Assembly: GCF_025144665.1 (NCBI RefSeq)
Contig: NZ_CP102294.1
Span: 930,001 to 994,000, forward strand
DNA from: Alistipes ihumii AP11
GTDB lineage: Bacteria > Bacteroidota > Bacteroidia > Bacteroidales > Rikenellaceae
Direction of reading: 5' to 3'
Length of the DNA stretch: 64,000 nt
Part shown: one piece after another, positions 8,242 to 16,327 of the stretch
How positions within the stretch are numbered: position 1 is the stretch's first letter
How the letters are laid out: each line of letters begins with the position of its first letter
Notes under the pieces: model-generated
Told to the model about the DNA's origin: nothing
Databases searched by the model: none
What the model saw: the letters and a program-made list of their open reading frames with translations, nothing else
Made by a program: the position numbers and the translations under genes

Positions 8242-9255
8242 CTATTTGATCTCACCCGTAGCCGTACCGGCCTTTTCCCATTCCTTTACGGAAGCCTTGG
8301 CCTGAATCTTGGTAGCCTTAAAAGTCAGCGTGATCTCGAAAGCCTTGCCCTGCGTGTCGCCAGTGAAAGTCGAGCTCGACGTACCTTTCAGGTCGACGGC
8401 CACTTCATTGACAAGAGGCGACTCGGCATCCTTCTGCGTGGTAATCTTCAGTTTGAAATCCCCGGTGCCCGTAGCAGTAATAGGCGCTACCAGCGAATAA
8501 GCGGCATTGGCCGCAGTCTTGGTCAACGCAAGCGTCTGAGCAGAAAAAGCCACATCATTGTACGCGTTCTCCGTCATCGTGTAAAACGAAAAATTTTCCA
8601 CGGTAGTCGAGAAAGCCGAGCCGGTCACGGCCGTGCCATCCTGCAAAGTAACCTCCACCTTGGAATAGGGCTTCTGCGAGCCGTTGACCCCGACCAAACT
8701 GATATCGGTCACATTGCCCCATGCGGTAACGGCCGCGTCGTCTTCAGCAACCAGCTTGACGACCAGCTTGGTCAACAGATGCTTAAACTGCATCGTGGGA
8801 TAAGTGCCCGCCTGGGCCTCGCTTTTGGATGACTGCTGCTGAGCGGCAGCCATGATGTCGGTTTTGCCATCGAACGTGCGGGAAGCGCTTTCGGTTACAG
8901 TGCCCCAACCGCCCAAATCGGAAGGATAGAGTCCGCAAAGGTAGAGGACGCTACCATCTGCCGGATAATACTGCGGCGTAGCGAACGACGCTTCGGTCGT
9001 GCCGTCGTCCGAGAATGTCATCTCGCCGTTGCAATACCGTGAGGTGTAGTTGCCGTCGGTTTTAGAAACCAACACCTGAGCCGTAAGCGGGTTCCCAGAA
9101 GAAATCGTACCTTCGTAGGGGCTTTTGGTAGAAATGCTCAAAGCCGTCGATTTCGCCTTGATCTCGACCGAGCCGTCCGGAGTGTTCGACAACTCGGTTT
9201 TCGAGCAACTTGCCATAGCGGCTATGGCAAGCGCGGAAAGAAATACCTTTTTCAT
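8242..9255 (-). CDS. Fimbrillin family lipoprotein, candidate major pilin
   Basis: A 337-aa lipoprotein with lipobox MASC (Cys17). It has a short Ser/Thr-rich N-terminus with an STKSPY site where maturation could occur, then the fimbrillin core (MQFKHLLTKLVVKLV ... AKASVKEWEKAGTATGEIK). Its low-complexity, Thr/Ser/Ala-rich, lysine-bearing composition is that of an abundant structural pilin, and it is the most compact of the set, so I favour it as the shaft subunit (inference). An 82-nt gap precedes it and a 114-nt gap follows, leaving room for internal promoter or mRNA processing, though I see no clear TAnnTTTG element. Confidence 0.85.
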   Translation of the reverse strand: MKKVFLSALAIAAMASCSKTELSNTPDGSVEIKAKSTALSISTKSPYEGTISSGNPLTAQVLVSKTDGNYTSRYCNGEMTFSDDGTTEASFATPQYYPADGSVLYLCGLYPSDLGGWGTVTESASRTFDGKTDIMAAAQQQSSKSEAQAGTYPTMQFKHLLTKLVVKLVAEDDAAVTAWGNVTDISLVGVNGSQKPYSKVEVTLQDGTAVTGSAFSTTVENFSFYTMTENAYNDVAFSAQTLALTKTAANAAYSLVAPITATGTGDFKLKITTQKDAESPLVNEVAVDLKGTSSSTFTGDTQGKAFEITLTFKATKIQAKASVKEWEKAGTATGEIK

Positions 9256-9337
9256 TTCGGAAAATTTTTAAGGATTGCTAATAAAAGTTAAGTGAACCAT
9301 CAAAATATCGATCTCAAAGGGTAGACTCAGACGACGC

Positions 9338-10315
9338 CTACTGCACGACACCGGAACCGGTTCCGCCCATTTGCCACGGGACGACCGTAGCGCTCAGCGA
9401 AATACCGGTCAGAGGCCGGAAAGTCAGCGTAATCAAATATGAGCGACCGGCGGCGAACGAGGTTTCGACAGTCTCCCCCATCACGGAGGTCGGACGAATG
9501 ACGACACGATCATAGCTCCCGCGCGAGGTGACGACCCGAATGACGAAAGAGGACAAACCGGGTTGCAGCATGACCTCGCCGCCAACTTCCTGCGGAAGCT
9601 CCTCCGAGCCGGTAATCGGCACGGTTTCGATCCCGGGTACCGCCAGCTCGGCCGGATCGCCCCATGCGCCCAGCGCTCCCGTCTCGATATCCATGACTCC
9701 CGTCGTATTCACATCCAGCAAGGCGATCTCGTCGAGAGTCTCCCCCGCGAACGCACCTTCGGGATCGACCAGCCTAAAACGCAACTGGGTGAGGACGTGC
9801 CGGAACTCGAGCGGACCGGGTACTCGGCTGCGGCTGCCTATGACGGGCTCGGCACACATGACATCCTCCTGCCCACTCAAGGTGAAATGCAGCGCGGGAG
9901 CTTTCCCCGGCGCCGACGCCTCCACGAAACAATCTCCGTCGGAACCGGCTGCGGCATAGGGATGATAGGCGCAGAATTCGACGGAACGATCTTCCTCCAG
10001 CGGATAATAGTAATGCCCAGCCCAGCCGATGCTTCCCGTCGAAGGATCGACGTCGCTGGTACGCACGTTATCCATGACCAGTTCGTTGCCCCAGCTCTCT
10101 TTTCCAGAAGCGCCGGCCGAAGTACCGGCAATCCGAACGCCGTAAATACCGATCCGGTCGCCGACATCGGACAGGTCGCCGAGCGTATTGACAGCCCGGG
10201 TAACGCCCTTGGTCCCGAGACGGATTTCGGTTTGAGAGTTCCGTTCCCCTTCCGTCCGGGAACATCCTCCGAGCAGACAGAAGGCCGCCATCGAAAGCAG
10301 TATGAGTGTTCGCAT
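9338..10315 (-). CDS. Fimbrillin family lipoprotein
   Basis: A 325-aa lipoprotein with lipobox LGGC (Cys18), followed by KGVTRAV, a plausible Arg-directed maturation site. Conserved Mfa-like features are the GHYYYPLEEDRSVEFCAYHPY segment, LEFRHVLTQLRFRLVD around residue 165, and the terminal strand SLSATVVPWQMGGTGSGVVQ. It sits third in the pilus operon, 60 nt after the DUF5119 gene. Expected location is the cell surface as a pilus or accessory subunit. Confidence 0.86.
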   Translation of the reverse strand: MRTLILLSMAAFCLLGGCSRTEGERNSQTEIRLGTKGVTRAVNTLGDLSDVGDRIGIYGVRIAGTSAGASGKESWGNELVMDNVRTSDVDPSTGSIGWAGHYYYPLEEDRSVEFCAYHPYAAAGSDGDCFVEASAPGKAPALHFTLSGQEDVMCAEPVIGSRSRVPGPLEFRHVLTQLRFRLVDPEGAFAGETLDEIALLDVNTTGVMDIETGALGAWGDPAELAVPGIETVPITGSEELPQEVGGEVMLQPGLSSFVIRVVTSRGSYDRVVIRPTSVMGETVETSFAAGRSYLITLTFRPLTGISLSATVVPWQMGGTGSGVVQ

Positions 10316-10375
10316 GCTCTATTATGATTTTCTTTTGGTTTACGTATGTTCGATTCAGCGCTGCATTCCGCAGGA

Positions 10376-11287
10376 TTACAACTCTCCGGACCCCGAGCCC
10401 CCCATATCCCAGATCCGTACGGAAGCATGGAGCGTATTGTCGATCAAAGCCAAGGTGATATCCAACGGTATCTCGACAGGAACCGTCCCTCCCGATTCGC
10501 CGATCAGGCGAGCGATCGTGTCCGTCAGATCGAGGATTACCGGATAAAGCGTCCCGTCCTCTCCTTGTAAGGTCAGATCCAACAAATGAGTTCGGCCGGC
10601 TTCTTCGGGACGCGCCAGATCAAGAACAGAGACATCGGCCGAGAAATCGTACTCCCCCTCGGCTGGCGAAGCGGCGAAACGAACGTTTGCCGAAGCGTCC
10701 GAACAGGCACCGGTAGCGCAAAAGATCGACGAGGAAACTCCGGAAAGCGTCCCGCTGCACAGGACGACCGGCACGAAGTTCTCGAGCTTGAAAAAGAAGC
10801 GGATCTTCTTGACACGGGAATGAGGCGATGCCGATACACTGACGGTATCCCGATAAGGAACCTCCAGCTTGTCCGCCTCGTTGATGCCACCAGCCAGCAG
10901 CAGATTGCCGGGCTGACAAATGCACGGGACTGCCGACAAGCCCTCCTCTTCGGGCAAGACGTAGATTTCTGCGGTCTGATGCTGCTGTTCGTTGCGCAGC
11001 GCGATATTCCGGGCATCGCTGTTCAGCACAATGACCCGATAGCTGCCCTCCGGCAGCGTTCCGCTGAAGCCCTCCTTCGGACAATCGCGCACGATCGCCT
11101 CGCTTCCGTCCTCGGGATAAAAATAGAAGCGGCTGCCAGCCGGCGTATAACCTTTGTCCCATTGCAAGGCTATATGAACGTGCCCTTCCCGCTTGCGGTG
11201 GTCCAGGCTTTGCTTCGTGCAGCCGCTCTCCGCCCACATGATCAAAAGCATGCAGCCGCTCAGCACATATGTCAATCGTTTTCCCAT
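10376..11287 (-). CDS. DUF5119 lipoprotein of the pilus operon
   Basis: A 303-aa lipoprotein with lipobox ESGC (Cys23). The opening HVHIALQWDKGYTPAGSRFYFYPEDG is characteristic of DUF5119 proteins, which occur as the second gene of many Bacteroidetes fimbrillin clusters and are thought to act as FimB/Mfa2-like anchors or assembly proteins. Two beta-sandwich-like halves are suggested by the repeated strand pattern. The ATG at 11287 gives a complete signal peptide; the frame extends upstream only to a TTG. The function is inferred from position and family, not demonstrated. Confidence 0.8.
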   Translation of the reverse strand: MGKRLTYVLSGCMLLIMWAESGCTKQSLDHRKREGHVHIALQWDKGYTPAGSRFYFYPEDGSEAIVRDCPKEGFSGTLPEGSYRVIVLNSDARNIALRNEQQHQTAEIYVLPEEEGLSAVPCICQPGNLLLAGGINEADKLEVPYRDTVSVSASPHSRVKKIRFFFKLENFVPVVLCSGTLSGVSSSIFCATGACSDASANVRFAASPAEGEYDFSADVSVLDLARPEEAGRTHLLDLTLQGEDGTLYPVILDLTDTIARLIGESGGTVPVEIPLDITLALIDNTLHASVRIWDMGGSGSGEL

Positions 11288-11400
11288 AACCGGCAAAATA
11301 TTGGTTTCATTCGCTTTTCAAAACGGACGACAGCCTCCCGGCCGCCTTCGTTCCGGAACGGTCCTTTTCCACTCCCGTCCCGGGAAGGCCGGGCCTCGTC

Positions 11401-12942
11401 TCAAGGGCGGCCGTGTCCGAAACGGTACACGACATTCAGTCTGAGACCGGTCAGCGTAAATTTGTTTTCCTTGTCCGAGTAATTGTAATAGAGATAAGGC
11501 AACTCACGATCATAGACGTCGTACTTGGCGCCGCGATATCCGACCCTCAGGCTTAACTCGAGACCCCAATGCCGCGACAAAGGAAGCAGATACCCGGCCG
11601 ATACGCCGGCGCTCCAAAACGTTCCCGTGTAGTTGGTCGCGGTCGCAGCGTCGTCGCGGCGATCTTTCTGATCGTTGAAATCTCCCGCCTCTCCGTATAC
11701 GCCGACGAAGAAGCCCCGAAACAAGCCGTCGTCGCGAAACCAGAAACGCGGTTCCATGCTATAAGAGGATATTCCCCAGAACTGTTTGCCCCCGCCGTAT
11801 TCCCAATCAGCATAGAGAGCCGAGGCGGAAACCGACCACCGGCCGGCAAAATAGAACTCCGCTTCGAGATTAGGCATGAACGCAGCCGTTTTGAAATCGG
11901 GAAGTAATCCGGTCCATGCAAGCAGATTGGTTTTTACGCCGGCCAACGGATAAAGCTTGCGCTCCTCCTGCCGTTGTAGCCGGGCAGCCTCGGCCGCCTC
12001 TCGCTCGGCTTGCAGTCGGGCGGCCTCAGCCGCCTGACGCTGCGCTTCCATACGCGCTTGCTCGGCTTCCCGCTGACGCTGCCGCTCTGCCAAAGCCGCT
12101 CGTTCGGCCGCCATACGGGCTGCTTGCTCCGCAGCCTGCTGCGCTTGCTGTTTCTGGCGTTCCAGTTCAGCCAGTCTCCTTTCCTCGGCCTCGGCCGCAG
12201 CTCTTTCCTTGCTCAAAGCGGTTTCAAACTCCGCCTCGTCAAGCTTACGATGCAGCTTTTCCTCCATAATCCGACGCAGATCGTAGCTGACGGTAATCTC
12301 GACCCGCCTGAGCCCCGGAAAAAACTCTTTCAGCATATAAGCGTAAGGTTCGCCGCCGCCCAAGTCCATCAGTTTTTTCTCCCTTCCCTCGAACACTCCG
12401 GTTTGATCGATCAGAAAAAGCACTTCGTCCCGGTAATTCATGCGCGAAGCCTCGACGGCCCCTCTTAATCCGTCCCAGTCTTCGGCCACCCAAGTGATCC
12501 GGACAGGATAGCGCGAGGACAGCCCGTACCGGTCATCGAGGTATTTCCCGAATCCGGTCGCCCTATTCCTTGCCAGGCGGTCGTTCACATCGAACGCTCC
12601 CTCGATCGAGCAATAACCGCTCAGACAGATCGAATCCACATAGATCAGACTGTCGCGGAAAACCTGACGGATAAATCGGTCGAGCTTGTCCAACTCCTCT
12701 CCATTGCTACGATAGTCGGGCTGCACCTTGGCACTACCCTGAGGATAATTCAGGTAGCAACTCATGCTCCGAGCACCATCCCGAATCACACGGCGGTACG
12801 TAGAGTCGGAGACCGAAAACGGCGATCCCGTTTCGGGAGGCACCATCATCCCCTCGGCAAGAGAGAACGAGAAAACGAACAATGCGCACAGAAACGCCTC
12901 AATGAGGCGGACAGGACCGGGTTTGTCACTGGAAATCTTCAT
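11401..12942 (-). CDS. DUF3575 outer-membrane protein, first gene of the pilus operon
   Basis: A 513-aa exported protein (signal peptide ~1-30). Residues ~90-150 carry an OmpA-C-like pattern (LSGYCSIEGAFDVNDRLARNRATGFGKYL), the peptidoglycan-associating fold. Residues ~240-335 form a long Glu/Ala/Arg/Gln-rich coiled coil. The C-terminal ~180 residues (KTNLLAWTGLLPDF ... YRFGHGRP) are the DUF3575 beta-barrel. DUF3575 proteins commonly start fimbrillin operons and may anchor or regulate pilus assembly at the outer membrane. ATG 12942 was chosen for the signal peptide; the frame continues upstream without one. A 113-nt gap separates it from the DUF5119 gene. Confidence 0.82.
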   Translation of the reverse strand: MKISSDKPGPVRLIEAFLCALFVFSFSLAEGMMVPPETGSPFSVSDSTYRRVIRDGARSMSCYLNYPQGSAKVQPDYRSNGEELDKLDRFIRQVFRDSLIYVDSICLSGYCSIEGAFDVNDRLARNRATGFGKYLDDRYGLSSRYPVRITWVAEDWDGLRGAVEASRMNYRDEVLFLIDQTGVFEGREKKLMDLGGGEPYAYMLKEFFPGLRRVEITVSYDLRRIMEEKLHRKLDEAEFETALSKERAAAEAEERRLAELERQKQQAQQAAEQAARMAAERAALAERQRQREAEQARMEAQRQAAEAARLQAEREAAEAARLQRQEERKLYPLAGVKTNLLAWTGLLPDFKTAAFMPNLEAEFYFAGRWSVSASALYADWEYGGGKQFWGISSYSMEPRFWFRDDGLFRGFFVGVYGEAGDFNDQKDRRDDAATATNYTGTFWSAGVSAGYLLPLSRHWGLELSLRVGYRGAKYDVYDRELPYLYYNYSDKENKFTLTGLRLNVVYRFGHGRP

Positions 12943-13639
12943 AATCGATGCAATATTTTGAGACCTTCCGTCTTTCGCAGCATCCAAATCTTCTTTTCAG
13001 CCGGTTCTGCAAACCGACGGACACAACCGGCAACAACGACATAATCAACTGATTATATAATAAATACATAGAAAAATTGCTTTTTATACGTTCGTTAAAA
13101 AAGCATAGTACAGAAAGCGCAGCGGAAGCGGAACACGCACATCACGCCAGGATACAATCGGCTGTTCCATAATATTTTAGGATTTTTTTGTAAATTATCG
13201 GCATTATTTTTAACTTCGGCCGTGAAAACCAACGATTTATCGCCTGCGTCCAGATGCAGAAACGTTGGAGAGCGAACGGAACTCCTATGACTGCAAGAAG
13301 CCCCGGACGCGGCCGACGAGAAGCGGTAAGGGCCGTCTTTTGCTGCAAGCCAGTTTGCGACAATAATTTATTCGACGCCTATTTCCCCTTTGGTCATCGG
13401 TCAATCGATGTACCTTACTGCTCCGTTCGTATTACGCAGCCAATTGTTCCGTTTTACAAGAAAGCATGGAATCTTTTCTCTCAAGGTAATAAGCGAACTG
13501 CCAACTCGCCGACACAAAATTCAAACATCGAACGACCACCTCGGCTCTCAATGATCCGCAGGTATTTTGCGAGTGAAAAGACAACATCGAAGGCCGTTGA
13601 GAAAGATGCAAATATCTGTTAATTCGCAACCTAACAGCC
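12943..13639. other. Intergenic region upstream of the pilus operon
   Basis: AT-rich DNA that should hold the pilus operon promoter (minus strand). I could not find a convincing TTG-N20-TAnnTTTG pair. Two overlapping open frames here (minus 13142-13363, plus 13254-13622) have random-like composition and I do not call them genes. Confidence 0.4.
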
Positions 13640-13682
13640 AAATCGGGTACATTTTTTCGGTCACTTGAATTGTACCCGATTT
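13640..13682. repeat. 12-bp perfect inverted repeat
   Basis: AAATCGGGTACA (13640-13651) and TGTACCCGATTT (13671-13682) are exact complements around a 19-nt spacer. There is no T tract after either arm, so it is not a standard terminator. It could be a regulator site or an RNA hairpin; nothing nearby decides this. Confidence 0.6.
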
Positions 13683-13737
13683 AGCCCCCGTTGCAATACA
13701 TAAAATTGCATTTTTTCCCTCGGGGAGATCAAATAAG

Positions 13738-13768
13738 AAACCCGATAAATCGCTGATTTATCGGGTTT
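13738..13768 (-). terminator. Hairpin terminator of tRNA-Asn
   Basis: A 14-bp stem (AAACCCGATAAATC with GATTTATCGGGTTT, loop GCT). It lies 26 nt beyond the 3' end of tRNA-Asn. The plus strand has a T run directly after it, so it may work in both directions. Confidence 0.75.
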
Positions 13769-13794
13769 TTCACTGATTTACTTTATTCGGTTTG

Positions 13795-13868
13795 CTCCTC
13801 AACTAGGACTTGAACCTAGGACCCCCTGATTAACAGTCAGGTGCTCTAACCAACTGAGCTATTGAGGA
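13795..13868 (-). tRNA. tRNA-Asn (GTT)
   Basis: A full cloverleaf on the minus strand: acceptor TCCTCAA/TTGAGGA, D arm AGCTCAGTTGGTTAGAGC, anticodon stem-loop CTGACTGTTAATCAG with anticodon GTT, and T arm CCTAGGTTCAAGTCCTAGT. CCA is not encoded. A consensus promoter lies 55 nt upstream. Confidence 0.97.
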
Positions 13869-13922
13869 ATATTCTGCGGAATGCTTCGAGAACGACTCTG
13901 CCGCATCTCCGTTTTGCGAGTG

Positions 13923-13954
13923 CAAATATATATCAAAATATTCATTCTCCCAAA
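13923..13954 (-). promoter_or_regulatory. Bacteroidetes-type promoter for tRNA-Asn
   Basis: On the minus strand TTTG (13954-13951) is followed after 20 nt by TATATTTG (13930-13923), a full match to the -33/-7 consensus of Bacteroidetes housekeeping sigma factor. Confidence 0.8.
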
Positions 13955-14619
13955 GGTTCTTGCAAAAAAATGGCGAAAACGCTCGGACGAGTCGTCCGAA
14001 CCATGCACGGGAAGCAGACGTTTTTCGCCCGGCGAACGACGGGTCGCCCCCTGCCGAACGGATAAAAACAAGAAAGAAACAGGCGCTGCAACCTCTTGGA
14101 ATCGTTAAGCCGGCACCAAATTTCGCTGACGTTCAAACGGAACCGTACGAACGTCTTCCTCGGAAGATTCGCCCGGCAAATCCCGCTCCGATTCCGGAAA
14201 CGTTATAACCGGCCACCGTATGCCGAAACGGGAGGAGAAACTGCAAAGATAAGGGGTACAACATCCGCAACATAATTCTTATTGAAAAACGTTTCCGAAT
14301 TACCCCGAACGGCCCGTCTCGCCGAAAACATTTTGACAACCATATACAATTTGCGCTATGTGAAAACAACTTCAAATTACCTATTGACGGCAACAAGGTC
14401 GCATGTAACGACTTATGTCATAACGAAACTCCGAAAAGAAAGACCTTATTGCCGGGCCGAGTAAGAGACAGGGCAAAAATTCTTTTAATAAAAACCTATC
14501 CTCCCTCGTCTTTTAAACAAATATTCGGCATCTACCGTTATCTCTTTCCGAATCAGACCTATAAAGCAGACATAAGCTCTCGTAACTGTCGTGTAGGCCT
14601 TATGCCTCAGCGTCGACAA
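13955..14619. other. Gene-free stretch
   Basis: Between the tRNA-Asn promoter and the winged-helix-like gene I see no open frame with convincing protein character and no repeat longer than ~10 bp. Confidence 0.45.
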
Positions 14620-15114
14620 TTATTTTTTCATTCCGGCGAACATCTGTTCATGCAGAGAAAACTTCGCTTTGAGGTCGCGGTCTATCTTACTCTGTTCTGC
14701 CGAAACCGGAAGAACGTGATTCATGATAAACCGGGTCTTTCGGATCAGCCGGTTAACCATACCGACAAACTTATCGAACGCATGCCCGACCTGTTCGTCG
14801 GCAGGCAACATACTGTATCCCTTACCGAATATGTTGACCAAAAGTCCTTTCCGTTCCACCTGCAACTCATGTCGCAGTTCCGACACGAAGTCCATATAGT
14901 CCATATCCGCTTTCCTTACCGCCGCGATCAAATCGGCCGGTTTTTCATAATCCCCGAACTCCGCTCTGCTGAAATCTTCCAACCGAAACGCTGTCCATAG
15001 CCATTCGTGTTTTATGAGCTGCCCCGGTATAAATTTCCACACGATCGTCTCTTTGAGTCGCGTCCGTTCGGCCGATCCGATCTCCATCCGTTCCATAAAT
15101 CGTTGATTTTGCAT
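14620..15114 (-). CDS. Phage-type hypothetical protein, winged-helix-like
   Basis: A 164-aa protein I cannot name. Its middle (residues ~62-105, DMDYMDFVSELRHELQVERKGLLVNIFGKGYSMLPADEQ) resembles the C-terminal winged helix of OmpR-type regulators (LR-x-KL ... I-x-T-x-x-GxGY-x-L). No receiver domain is present, and the flanks are helical. That resemblance is by eye only. Start: ATG 15114 directly follows the sequence GCGGAG and lies 6 nt after a tRNA-like minihelix; ATG 15096 is the alternative. Together with the disrupted phage gene upstream it forms a two-gene minus-strand cluster, probably a prophage remnant. The codon use fits the host and the frame is intact. Confidence 0.7.
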   Translation of the reverse strand: MQNQRFMERMEIGSAERTRLKETIVWKFIPGQLIKHEWLWTAFRLEDFSRAEFGDYEKPADLIAAVRKADMDYMDFVSELRHELQVERKGLLVNIFGKGYSMLPADEQVGHAFDKFVGMVNRLIRKTRFIMNHVLPVSAEQSKIDRDLKAKFSLHEQMFAGMKK

Positions 15115-15120
15115 CTCCGC

Positions 15121-15162
15121 AGATAGCAGGGGAATCGAACCCCCGCATGCTCCAAGCTATCT
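15121..15162 (-). ncRNA. tRNA-like minihelix (acceptor stem plus T arm)
   Basis: The minus strand reads AGATAGC, an 11-nt spacer, a T-arm-like hairpin GGGGG-TTCGATT-CCCCT, then GCTATCT. The outer 7 bp pair perfectly and the loop matches the tRNA T-loop consensus TTCRANT. The D and anticodon arms are absent, so it is not a tRNA gene. It sits in the leader of the winged-helix-like gene, just downstream of the GGYNN array. Confidence 0.6.
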
Positions 15163-15186
15163 TTTAAAGCCACTCCATATGCCGCG

Positions 15187-15346
15187 GAGCCCTACCATGC
15201 CATGCCGGACCGAACCTCAACACTCCAAACCAAGCCTCGCCCCGCCTGACTGTGCCTGACCATATCCAGCCGTACCGCACCCAGCCCGAACGTGTCAAAC
15301 CTTGCCTCTCTTCGCCACGCCTAACCGGACCCAGCCCCGCCATACC
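15187..15346 (-). repeat. Degenerate pentanucleotide array, 32 units of GGYNN
   Basis: Read as NNRCC on the plus strand (GGYNN on the minus), 32 successive 5-nt units run without phase loss over 160 nt. Twenty-six units have CC at positions 4-5 and about 30 have a purine at position 3; positions 1-2 are free. The period of 5 excludes a codon origin. It lies between the disrupted phage gene and the tRNA-like element, in a stretch with no gene. Confidence 0.85.
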
Positions 15347-15450
15347 ATAAGTATGATAAGATCAAAAATTCCGACGCGAAGGAATCATCGGCCTGCGGAC
15401 AAGTTTTCACCTATGGTAATACCGGCGGTCCCAAACAGATAACCACCGAT

Positions 15451-16026
15451 TCATTGTTTTATTTCGATGGCTTTGAATCTGCCGAATTTAGGCCTGTAAT
15501 CGCAAATACCGACATACCGTCCTGCAAAATCCACGACATCTTTCAGTTCCCGCTCGTTCCGGCGGCTCTCTTCATACCATATATCCACATCGCAATGCTA
15601 GTCGCAGAATATCGGCCGACAACGCAAAATCTTGGCACGCTGAACCTTCACAGTCCTGAAATCCCTGTATGCGTCCATTCGGAAAAGTTCTTCCGGAGGC
15701 AACGATTCATGCTCGAAATGAAAGACCGGATCGTCCGGAACGCTTACGGCCGCCTGAAACGCTTTACCCAGTTTCTTATCCTTTGCCGCAGCCAACATGG
15801 CGGCTTCGATACATTCGGCTTTCATGTAATAGCCTTTTCTCTCGGTGTGGTACAGACTTGCCATCCACTCGATCCTGGCCATTTCCATCAGATCATCATC
15901 CGTTTTCTTCCTTTTAGACGAGATGGCTTTCATTCGTTTCGTGTAGTCGTTAAACGGGTTGGCCATCTTGTCATCATGTTGCAATAACGGACTCACGCTT
16001 TCAAATCTGAATTTCAGTATTTTCAT
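15451..16026 (-). pseudogene. Phage-type protein gene interrupted by an amber codon
   Basis: The frame from ATG 16026 opens MKILKFRFESVSPLLQHDD, matching a widespread siphophage protein family of unknown function (pattern V-x-PLLMHN near the start, KRKKTDEDL in the middle, ARxxRTRPIF-x-DW near residue 140). It hits TAG at 15598-15600 right after CRPIFCD, where family members have Trp. Beyond the TAG the same frame continues for 48 codons (HCDVDIWYEES ... VGICDYRPKFGRFKAIEIK) and still matches the family's C-terminus, ending at TGA 15451. A single TGG-to-TAG change explains it. As written, a 142-aa truncated product would be made. Confidence 0.75.
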
Positions 16027-16327
16027 AACACTTAAACTTCAGAGTACAGCAACCAATAATCGCTTTAAAAGATTATTTCAAGGCGCTACGAACAAATAAA
16101 TTATATTTCCAATGCATCTTGAACGTATTTATCAAAATCAGATCATTTCAAATTGCAGCAGGGCACGGCCGGGAAACCGTTCGATGCGTCAGTTCCATAC
16201 ATGCCGGCCCGAGGCGCGAACGATACGTACGGAAGCTCTAAATCTGCAGGGAAAGGCCCGGACCGCCGTGCGCCGGCCGTAAATCGGGAGTTAATTCGTA
16301 CTTTTACCAAAGCAAAACCGACGAATC
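16027..16327. other. Intergenic region upstream of the TonB-dependent receptor
   Basis: AT-rich at 16030-16150, then GC-rich. TACTTTTA near 16299 is a partial -7 element for the receptor gene, but no TTG is found at the right distance. No gene is seen. Confidence 0.4.

Noticed and set aside
14752-14766. GCCGGTTAACC near 14760 as a second LacI-type operator
   Set aside because: It lies inside the coding region of the phage-type gene and matches only part of the palindrome; likely chance.
1-16026. Whole pilus-DGR region plus phage remnant as one island integrated at tRNA-Asn
   Set aside because: Suggestive position next to the tRNA 3' end, but I found no integrase and no second copy of the tRNA 3' end as an attachment site.
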